NCBI GenBank assembly: GCA_003155175.1
Contig: PMFP01000036.1
Span: forward strand, 9,977-20,097
Reading direction: 5' to 3'
Source of the DNA: Vulcanimicrobiota bacterium
GTDB taxonomy: Bacteria > Vulcanimicrobiota > Vulcanimicrobiia > Vulcanimicrobiales > Vulcanimicrobiaceae
Length of the DNA: 10,121 nucleotides
In this document: positions 1 to 6,026 of the stretch, piece after piece
Numbering within the stretch: position 1 is the first letter of the stretch
Layout: every line of letters starts with the position of its first letter
Translations under genes and position numbers: made by a program
Notes under the pieces: model-generated
The model's database searches: none
Seen by the model: the letters and a program-made list of their open reading frames with translations, nothing else
What the model was told of the DNA's origin: nothing

Positions 1-109
1 GTCCTTTCGGGGGGGCGTTAGGCTGCCAGTGTTTGGCACTTAGATGGGATTGTCGACTATCTCTGGGCGCCCGAATTCGGCTCGACATTGCGCCCGAAGT
101 GCCGATATT

Positions 110-114
110 AGGGA
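110..114 (+). promoter_or_regulatory. Ribosome binding site that sets the start of the Cys-rich gene
   Basis: An AGGGA stretch lies 7 bases before the ATG at 122. The same frame is open back to an ATG at 44, but that ATG follows directly on an in-frame TAG (41-43) and has no purine-rich Shine-Dalgarno sequence before it. The 26 residues it would add look like translated non-coding DNA. This site is therefore the reason to start the protein at 122. Confidence 0.6.
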
Positions 115-121
115 TAGAGAT

Positions 122-544
122 ATGAGCAACAATCAATCCACGGCCGCACAGGCCTCGGGCGGAGTTTCCGGACTCCGCGGCTTCTTCAGCCGGTTGGTCA
201 CGCCGGCCGCCGCACCCCAGCCCTACGCCCTCGCCCCGATGCCGGCCCGCGAAGACAACCGGTGCTTTGCCGTTCACCCCAGCGCCCTGGATCTCGGCCT
301 CGTCCCGTCCCTGCGCTGCGTTCTGGAACGCCATGCGACCGGCGCCCATGCGTCCTCGACGGACCCGCACGTCCGCGCGACGTGGACCGGGAACTTTGCT
401 TCGGGGACGTGCTCGGGTTGCCAAATGACCCGCAACGATCTCCACTTGGGCTGCGCCTCTTGCGTTGACGGGCGGCTCGACCGGATCGGCTTCTGCACGG
501 ACTGCTGCGAAGCGGCCGGCCAGGCCCGCAGTCAAGCCGTCTAA
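122..544 (+). CDS. Small cysteine-rich protein with three CxxC motifs, function unknown
   Basis: I do not recognise this 140-aa protein. It has no signal peptide and no membrane segment. Residues 1-45 are rich in Ala, Pro, Ser and Gly and are probably disordered. The C-terminal third carries C97-x2-C100, C111-x2-C114 and C125-x2-C128-C129, with exactly 10 residues between successive pairs; C48 and C66 lie further upstream. Pairs of CxxC knuckles are the usual ligands of zinc ribbons and related metal-binding folds, so a structural zinc site, or less likely an Fe-S cluster, is a reasonable inference. The odd number of knuckles leaves one pair free for dimerisation, a second metal or redox chemistry. 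The start at 122 rests on the AGGGA site before it. The gene stands alone: 152 bases separate it from the pump gene, and nothing links the two functionally. That it is a real gene rests on the good ribosome site and the ordered Cys pattern. Confidence 0.6.
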   Translation: MSNNQSTAAQASGGVSGLRGFFSRLVTPAAAPQPYALAPMPAREDNRCFAVHPSALDLGLVPSLRCVLERHATGAHASSTDPHVRATWTGNFASGTCSGCQMTRNDLHLGCASCVDGRLDRIGFCTDCCEAAGQARSQAV

Positions 545-578
545 CCAACCCCGAATCTTAAGAATTTTTGGCGTGTCT

Positions 579-611
579 TTGACGACATGCTGCCGGGGCG
601 CGTGATATGCT
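579..611 (+). promoter_or_regulatory. Tentative promoter for the RND pump gene
   Basis: TATGCT at 606-611 matches four of six bases of the sigma-70 -10 consensus. TG at 603-604, one base upstream, makes it an extended -10. TTGACG at 579-584 matches five of six -35 bases, but the 21-base spacer is too long for the two to work together in the usual way, so the -10 may act alone. Transcription would start near 617, about 80 bases before the GTG. The promoter rules of this organism are unknown to me. Confidence 0.3.
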
Positions 612-656
612 TCCCCCGTTCGAAACAACCAGGGTAGGGCCGGCGTAAAGCAATTC

Positions 657-666
657 GTAGGCCTAC
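657..666. repeat. Perfect 10-bp palindrome, possible operator
   Basis: GTAGGCCTAC reads the same on both strands. It lies between the tentative promoter and the pump start, where a repressor of an efflux gene would often bind. Ten bases is short for a TetR- or MarR-type operator, and no regulator gene is in the window. Confidence 0.2.
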
Positions 667-696
667 CTCAAGCCGGGCCAGGGAGCTCTTCACGCC

Positions 697-3600
697 GTGT
701 GGTTGACCCGCTTCGCCATTAGTCGACCCGTCGTTACCCTGATGCTCTTCGGGGCACTGGTCATTTTCGGCGTCATATCGTTCTTCCAGTTGGGTCGCAG
801 CACGAACCCACCCAACACCGACTTCCCGGTCGTCGTGGTTTTCGCGGGCTACCCGGGCGCGTCTCCGCAAGACATGGAGCGCATGGTCATCAAGCCGATC
901 GAAGACCAGATGACCGGCGTAGAAAATCTTGACGAGCTGAACGCCACGGCGCAAGAGGGCAGCGCGACCGTCGTCGCCCAGTTCAAAATGGGAACCGACC
1001 TCAACCTCGCCGCGATCGAGGTTCAGCGCCGCGTGGACACCGCGCGCGTCTACATGCCCGCCGACTTGAATCCCCCTGAGGTGCTCAAGGAGGGGCAGTC
1101 AGAGCCTCCGCTGCTCGACGTGGCGATCAGCTCCGACACGCTTTCCCAAGCGCAGATCGCCGACGTCGTCAACAACCAAGTGCTTCCGATGGTGCAGCAG
1201 ATTCCCGACGTCCAGACGGTCAACGTCTACGGGACTGCCGATCGCGAGTTCCACGTCGAGCCCGCCCCGGACCGGCTCGACGGAACGAACGCGACGCTGT
1301 CGGACGTGTATAACGCGGTTTCCAATAACAATCTGAACGTTCCCGGCGGCATCATGACGTCGCCGACGCAAGAGGGATCGGTCGCGATCCACTCCTACAT
1401 CGTCGAGGCGACCGATATTCTCGGCATTCCGCTCTCGCCGCCCAGCACGACGCTCAGTCCGGTGAAATCGCTGCGCATCGGCGACGTGGCCGACGTGCAC
1501 GACAGCCACATTCAGATGCGGACGATGTCGCATTTCAACGGCGAGCCGCGCGTCTACATGGAGATCAACCCGACCCTTGGCGCCGATCAAGTCAACGCGA
1601 CCAAAGTTGCGCGCGCGCAGATGGAGAAGATCGAGGCGCAGTTCCCGCAGCTGCACTTCCACGAAATCGACGCGCCGGCCGACTATACCGTGAAAATGCT
1701 GCGCGGCGTCGGCCAGACGCTGGTCGAGGGAATCTTCCTGACGGCGATCGTCATGCTGCTGTTCCTGCACGCCTGGCGCAACGCCGTGGTCGTCTTCCTC
1801 GCCATCCCGACGTCCATTCTCGCCACGTTCATTCTCATGCGGATGTTCTCGTTCCACATCGACTCGTTGTCCATGATGGCGCTCTCCCTGATCATCGGCA
1901 TCCTGGTGGACGATTCGATCGTGGTGTTGGAAAACATCACGCGGCATCGAGATATGGGCGAGGATCCCGTGAACGCCGCCATTACGGGGCGAACCGAGAT
2001 CGGTAACGCGGCGATCGCGATCACGATGGTGGACATCATCGTCTTCCTGCCGATCGCGTTCTTGCCCGGCATCGTGGGCGCGTACCTTAAAGAGTTCGCC
2101 GCCGTCGTCGTGATTGCGACCCTGTTTTCGCTGCTCGTCTCGTTCACGCTCACGCCGCTCCTGGCGGCGCGCTGGAGCGCGGTCAGCCGTTCGGAAGCCA
2201 AACCGAAATGGCTGCTCGCGCTCGACAACCGGATGCTCGATGCGGCGCTCTTCACCGCCGCCGTCGTCATGTTCATCGTGGGAAACTTCACGGGCTGGTT
2301 CCTGCTCAACGTCTTCGGCGTCTTCATCGTCGCGCTGCTCATCCTCAACGCGATCGTCCACCGGTACGACGCGATCTTGGACGTCTACCGCAACACGCTG
2401 CTGCCGTGGGCGCTCGAACACGGGTCGTTCGTCGTGTTCGTCTGTACGTTGCTGTTCCTGAACGCGATTTCGCTGGTGATGGGCGCCGGTATGGCGTCGA
2501 TTGCGATCAATGCGGTCGTCCTCATCGGGACGCTCGCCTGCTATGGCATAGCCGCGCTGCTGCGCGCCCGCGGCAAGTCGCTTCGCGGCCTCAGCTCGCT
2601 CGGGGCGAACCGGCGGCTCGCAGCCGTGACGCTCGTGTTGCCCGTTATTCTGGCCGGCGCCATGTTCGCGCTCGGCGGCGTCAGCACGGACTTCGTGCCG
2701 CAGCAGCAAGACGGCGAAATCGACATGACCGTCACGTATCCCCCGGGTACGCCGATCGCCGTTACGGATCGCTACGTCGTCAATCTCGAGCGCGAGATCA
2801 TGAAGATCGACGGCGTCAAGTCGGTCAGTTCCACCGTCGGCCGCAAGCAATCGGGACACGGCAGCGTGACGGGCGGCAACTACGCGACGATCAACGCGCA
2901 GATGGCCGACGACCGAATCAAAGATACCGATCGCGCGTCGAAAGACATTCGCGCGCTCGGCTTTCTGGTGCCGGGAGCCGAATTCAACGTCTCCGGCGAC
3001 ACCGGAAACGGCTCGGCGATCTTCTACGCGCTTACCGGTCCCGACGACGAGATCGGCCCGGCTGCCGAAAAGGTGGCCAACTACGTCCGGTCGCTGCCCG
3101 GAACCGTGAACGTGCAGACGAGTGCGGAGAGCGGCGCCCCGCGGCTCAACGTGGACATCGATTCCGGTAAGGCCGCACTGCTCGGCGTCAACTCGTCGGA
3201 TGCGGCGCTCAACGCGCGGCTCGCCGTGGACGGCGCGGTCGCCACGCGCGTGCGAACGTCGACCGGATTGGTGGACGTTCGCGTTCAGTTCCCGGCGCAA
3301 TATCGCAACAGCGTCGAATATCTCAGGAGCGTCAAAGTCCGGGCTAACGACGGCACGATGATTCCGCTCGGGATGCTCGCGAGCTTCACGTGGACGAAGG
3401 CTCCGACGAAGATCGAGCGCCTGAATCGCCAGCGCGTCGTCAACGTGCTCGGCGACATTCTTCCCGGATACTCGCTCGGTCAAGTGTCGGGCCCGCTCGA
3501 CAAGAAGCTGAGCGAGCCTGGGTTCCTTCCCGAGGGCGTCGGACTCAAGCCCGAGGGCGACTCGCAATACATGATCGAGACGTTCCAGAACATGGGCATC

Positions 3601-4164
3601 GCGCTGCTGACCTCGTTCTTGCTCGTCTACATCCTGATGGTGATCTTGTACGGTTCGGTGCTCGAACCGCTGATCGTCATGTTCTCGGTGCCGCTCGCAA
3701 TCATCGGCGCGCTGATCTTCCTCGCGCTCATGGGGCGCCTGCAGCCCGAGCACGGGCAGTCGCTCAACATCATCTCGATGCTGGGCGTGGTCATGCTGTT
3801 CGGGCTGGTGGCCAAGAACGGAATCCTGCTGGTGGATTACTCCAATACGCTCTGCAAGCGCGGCATGCGCGTGCGCGATGCCGTCCTGCAAGCGGCTTCC
3901 ACGCGGTTCCGGCCGATCATCATGACCACGGCCGCGATGATCTTCGGCATGCTCCCGCTCGCGCTGGGGTATGCGGAAGGCGGCGAGTGGCGTCAGGCCA
4001 TCGGAACCGTCATCATCGGCGGGCTGCTGAGCTCGCTGATCCTCACGCTCTTCCTGGTTCCGATGATTTACAACACCTGGATGGGCGCTCTCGAGCGCCG
4101 CGCCGACCAGCGCGCCGTCCGCGAGGAACTCTTGCCGGTGGGCTCGGGAACCTTCGCCAACTAG
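697..4164 (+). CDS. RND efflux transporter permease (HAE-1/AcrB type) with an extra membrane block
   Basis: This is the inner-membrane, proton-driven pump of a tripartite RND exporter. The GTG start is preceded by AGGGAG (680-685) and gives the typical RND opening MWLTRFAISRPVV. TM1 (about 12-32) is followed by the periplasmic porter domain with its usual FAGYPGASPQDME segment. TM4 carries the proton-relay pair D405-D406, matching AcrB D407/D408. In the second half K1040 in GLVAKNGILLVDY matches AcrB K940. These are HAE-1 features and point to drug, dye or lipid-like substrates rather than metals, but substrate cannot be read from sequence. The protein has 1155 aa against about 1030-1050 normally. 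The excess lies between residues 515 and 640, where roughly four extra hydrophobic segments precede the canonical TM7 (about 641-660). No adaptor (MFP) or outer-membrane channel gene lies beside it in the window. Family assignment is firm; partners and substrate are unknown. Confidence 0.95.
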   Translation: MWLTRFAISRPVVTLMLFGALVIFGVISFFQLGRSTNPPNTDFPVVVVFAGYPGASPQDMERMVIKPIEDQMTGVENLDELNATAQEGSATVVAQFKMGTDLNLAAIEVQRRVDTARVYMPADLNPPEVLKEGQSEPPLLDVAISSDTLSQAQIADVVNNQVLPMVQQIPDVQTVNVYGTADREFHVEPAPDRLDGTNATLSDVYNAVSNNNLNVPGGIMTSPTQEGSVAIHSYIVEATDILGIPLSPPSTTLSPVKSLRIGDVADVHDSHIQMRTMSHFNGEPRVYMEINPTLGADQVNATKVARAQMEKIEAQFPQLHFHEIDAPADYTVKMLRGVGQTLVEGIFLTAIVMLLFLHAWRNAVVVFLAIPTSILATFILMRMFSFHIDSLSMMALSLIIGILVDDSIVVLENITRHRDMGEDPVNAAITGRTEIGNAAIAITMVDIIVFLPIAFLPGIVGAYLKEFAAVVVIATLFSLLVSFTLTPLLAARWSAVSRSEAKPKWLLALDNRMLDAALFTAAVVMFIVGNFTGWFLLNVFGVFIVALLILNAIVHRYDAILDVYRNTLLPWALEHGSFVVFVCTLLFLNAISLVMGAGMASIAINAVVLIGTLACYGIAALLRARGKSLRGLSSLGANRRLAAVTLVLPVILAGAMFALGGVSTDFVPQQQDGEIDMTVTYPPGTPIAVTDRYVVNLEREIMKIDGVKSVSSTVGRKQSGHGSVTGGNYATINAQMADDRIKDTDRASKDIRALGFLVPGAEFNVSGDTGNGSAIFYALTGPDDEIGPAAEKVANYVRSLPGTVNVQTSAESGAPRLNVDIDSGKAALLGVNSSDAALNARLAVDGAVATRVRTSTGLVDVRVQFPAQYRNSVEYLRSVKVRANDGTMIPLGMLASFTWTKAPTKIERLNRQRVVNVLGDILPGYSLGQVSGPLDKKLSEPGFLPEGVGLKPEGDSQYMIETFQNMGIALLTSFLLVYILMVILYGSVLEPLIVMFSVPLAIIGALIFLALMGRLQPEHGQSLNIISMLGVVMLFGLVAKNGILLVDYSNTLCKRGMRVRDAVLQAASTRFRPIIMTTAAMIFGMLPLALGYAEGGEWRQAIGTVIIGGLLSSLILTLFLVPMIYNTWMGALERRADQRAVREELLPVGSGTFAN

Positions 4165-4178
4165 CGCGATTCCGACGT

Positions 4179-4208
4179 CCGCGGGCGGGGGTTTCGGGGC
4201 TCCCGCGG
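4179..4208 (+). promoter_or_regulatory. GC-rich hairpin just before the stalk-protein gene
   Basis: CCGCGGG at 4179-4185 pairs perfectly with CCCGCGG at 4202-4208 across a 16-base loop. A T-G wobble and a G-C pair (4177-4178 with 4209-4210) can extend it to 9 bp. It begins about 15 bases after the pump stop codon and ends 5 bases before the next gene's GGAA ribosome site. No T-run follows, so it is not a standard intrinsic terminator. It may be an attenuating or mRNA-stabilising structure between the pump and the downstream operon, or chance in GC-rich DNA. Confidence 0.35.
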
Positions 4209-4222
4209 GCTAATGGAAACGT

Positions 4223-5260
4223 ATGAGAAAATTTGCCGTTGCCTTAGCGTTGCTGCTGGCGGCCGGCGGCCCCGCGCTGCCCGCGGGAGCCGCCCCGATC
4301 AACGTCGTCATCAACGGTCAGACGATGAATTTCGATCAGCCGCCCGTCGAGCAAGGGGGGCGCGTGTTCGTCCCGCTGCGGGGCGTCTTCGAGACCCTGG
4401 GCGCCAGCGTCGTCTACGCCAACGGCGTGATCAACGCGACCGGAAACGGCAAGACCATCTCGCTCAAGGTCGGATCGAACCAAGCCATCGTCAACGGGCA
4501 GACGCAGTATCTGGACGTCGCCCCCTTCATGGTGGGCGGCCGGACGCTCGTGCCGCTGCGGTTCGTAGCGCAGGCGCTCGGCGCCGGCGTAAATTGGGAC
4601 GCAAACACGAATTCGGTCATCATCAACGGCGGCGGCGGCGGAAACCCGCCACCTCCCCCGGTTGCGAACTTCGCGCTGCTCGACACCCGGCCGACGGGCA
4701 CGGTTCGTACCGGTTCGCCGCAGATCCATGCGCGCTTCAACCAACCGATCCGTCAAGACACGCTGCGCGTCTCGATTGACGGGAACGACGTGTCGGCCTC
4801 GGTGTACTCGAATGCGACGGGCTTCGACGTCACGCCGCCCGGGCCGTTGACCGCCGGCTCGCACAGCGTGACGGTCAATGCGACGACACAGGCCGGACAG
4901 CCGGTAAGCGCGAGCTGGAGCTTCGTGACGTCGGCAGGAGGCGGCTACGAGAACTTCATTCAGAACCTCTCGCCGCCGAGCGGCGCGCAAGGCGTCGGCA
5001 CGAACTTCCGCTTGACTGGGCGCACGCTGCCCGGCTCCCGCGTCCACGTCGTCGCGACGGCGAATACGAATGGGAACTCGATCATCGGCATCATCGTCGG
5101 GAACAATACCTACACGACCGACGTGGTCGCCGACGGCGGCGGCAACTTCGGCGCGACGATTTCGGTGAACGGGCCCAGCGGTGCGTACGTCCGCGTCTTA
5201 ACGTCGTCGGTCGCGCCGGGCGGCAGTGCGAAAGAGGTCACGGTAACGTACCGTATCTAG
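4223..5260 (+). CDS. Secreted stalk-domain (copper amine oxidase N-like) protein with Ig-like domains
   Basis: A 345-aa exported protein. Residues 1-23 form a Sec signal peptide (MRKF, then an Ala/Leu core, AGA before the likely cleavage site). Residues 26-135 match the copper amine oxidase N-terminal 'stalk' domain (PF07833 type): an INVVINGQ opening and two copies of the V-PLR-hydrophobic-LGA signature, at 48-63 and 108-123. A Gly5-Asn-Pro5 hinge (136-146) leads to an Ig-like domain (about 148-236) ending in the SWSFVT strand typical of bacterial Ig-like repeats. A Gly-rich break then leads to a second beta-rich domain (about 242-345) with an LTGRTLPGS turn. No amine oxidase catalytic domain is present, so it is not an enzyme of that family. 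An adhesive, scaffolding or cell-wall-binding role is inference. GGAA (4214-4217) supports the start. It sits 1 base before the SDR gene, so the two are co-transcribed and probably translationally linked. Confidence 0.85.
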   Translation: MRKFAVALALLLAAGGPALPAGAAPINVVINGQTMNFDQPPVEQGGRVFVPLRGVFETLGASVVYANGVINATGNGKTISLKVGSNQAIVNGQTQYLDVAPFMVGGRTLVPLRFVAQALGAGVNWDANTNSVIINGGGGGNPPPPPVANFALLDTRPTGTVRTGSPQIHARFNQPIRQDTLRVSIDGNDVSASVYSNATGFDVTPPGPLTAGSHSVTVNATTQAGQPVSASWSFVTSAGGGYENFIQNLSPPSGAQGVGTNFRLTGRTLPGSRVHVVATANTNGNSIIGIIVGNNTYTTDVVADGGGNFGATISVNGPSGAYVRVLTSSVAPGGSAKEVTVTYRI

Positions 5261-5261
5261 G

Positions 5262-6026
5262 TTGAAAGACAGACGCGCGCTCGTAACGGGAGCGGCGGCC
5301 GGCCTGGGCGCCGGCATCGCCGCCACCTTGGCATGCGAGGGATCGTTCGCCCGCATCGCGCTTACGTACCGGACGACGCCGCCGGACGCGACGCTTGCGG
5401 CGATCGCCGGCGCGGGGGCGGATGCGGTTGCCGCGCGCGTCGACTTTCTCGACGGGCCCGTTGAGGTCGAGCGAGCGCTCGACGCGCTGGTTCGTGAGTC
5501 GGGGCCGTTCGACACGCTGGTCCATTGCGTAGGCCCGCTCACCGTCAAGCGCTTCGAGCGCCTGACGATCGAGGACTACCGGGAGATGTTCGACGGTAAC
5601 GTCCGCAGCGCCGTACAGGCCGCCCGTGCGGTGCTGCCGGCGATGCGCGAGGCGCGGTTCGGGCGGATCGTGCTCTTCGGCATGAACGGCTCGAGCGAGA
5701 CGCGTCCGCACCGCGGGTTTACGCTGCACCAGGCGGCGAAGAGCGCGGTGACCGCGTTCGCTCGCGGTCTGGCCGTCGAAGAAGCGCGTCACGGCATTAC
5801 GATCAACGTCATCGAGCCCGGCGACATCCGCGAAAAGTCGCTGACGCGCGCGGCCGCGCTCGAGCGCGCCGCACCTAATCCGCGCGGCCGCCCGGGCTCG
5901 TTCGAGGACGTTGCCGAGGTCGTCGCCTTCCTGGTTGCGCCCGAGCGCGATTTCATGACGGGGGCCGTCCTTGCCGTCACCGGAGGGTTGAGCGAGGCCG
6001 ACGAGCGAAACGCGACACCGCCATGA
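5262..6026 (+). CDS. Divergent short-chain dehydrogenase/reductase (SDR) with altered active site
   Basis: A 254-aa classical-length SDR with a Rossmann fold for NAD(P)(H). The cofactor motif TGAAAGLG occupies residues 9-16. The normal NNAG is replaced by HCVG (88-91). N113 of the helix-4 element is kept. The catalytic YxxxK reads H156-Q-A-A-K160, so the tyrosine is a histidine, and the usual Ser region after GRIV reads LFGMNGSS without Ser in the normal place. The C-terminal half is regular, with a PGDI turn (about 186-189), a GRPGSFEDVAEVVAFL helix and an MTGAVLAVTGG end. From memory it resembles the atypical YmfI-like SDRs of Bacillus, which neighbour peptidase genes; I could not check this. 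Start: an in-frame TAA at 5244-5246 and the glycine motif at residue 9 leave TTG 5262 as the only usual start codon. No Shine-Dalgarno is evident, so coupling to the gene 1 base upstream is likely. It may bind ligand without normal reductase activity. Confidence 0.88.
   Translation: MKDRRALVTGAAAGLGAGIAATLACEGSFARIALTYRTTPPDATLAAIAGAGADAVAARVDFLDGPVEVERALDALVRESGPFDTLVHCVGPLTVKRFERLTIEDYREMFDGNVRSAVQAARAVLPAMREARFGRIVLFGMNGSSETRPHRGFTLHQAAKSAVTAFARGLAVEEARHGITINVIEPGDIREKSLTRAAALERAAPNPRGRPGSFEDVAEVVAFLVAPERDFMTGAVLAVTGGLSEADERNATPP

Larger units (their letters stand above)
545..696 (+). other. Intergenic region before the RND pump gene
   Basis: These 152 bases hold no supported gene. They contain a possible extended -10 element near 603-611, a 10-bp palindrome at 657-666 and the purine-rich AGGGAG (680-685) that serves as the pump gene's ribosome site. 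There is no convincing terminator for the upstream gene: the T-run near 565-569 follows only a short TCTTAAGA palindrome (557-564). Confidence 0.5.

Noticed and set aside
2..43. Possible tail of an upstream gene (13 codons ending in TAG at 41)
   Set aside because: Too short to tell from chance; no recognisable protein sequence.
34..48. Sigma-54-like TGGCAC element upstream of the Cys-rich gene
   Set aside because: The -12 half (TTGC) is absent at the required spacing; the sequence there is TGGG.
71..80. Palindrome CCGAATTCGG, containing an EcoRI site, upstream of the first gene; considered as an operator or a cloning-linker remnant
   Set aside because: A single 10-bp palindrome with no second copy, and the surrounding sequence continues naturally into the gene; chance is the simplest explanation.
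44..121. N-terminal extension of the Cys-rich protein from ATG 44
   Set aside because: It has no ribosome site, it follows directly on an in-frame stop, and a good AGGGA site precedes ATG 122.
1099..3891. A 930-codon open frame on the minus strand opposite the RND gene
   Set aside because: Its translation is an Arg/Asp/His/Glu-rich low-complexity string without domains, as expected for an antisense frame of a GC-rich gene; the plus-strand RND assignment is unambiguous.
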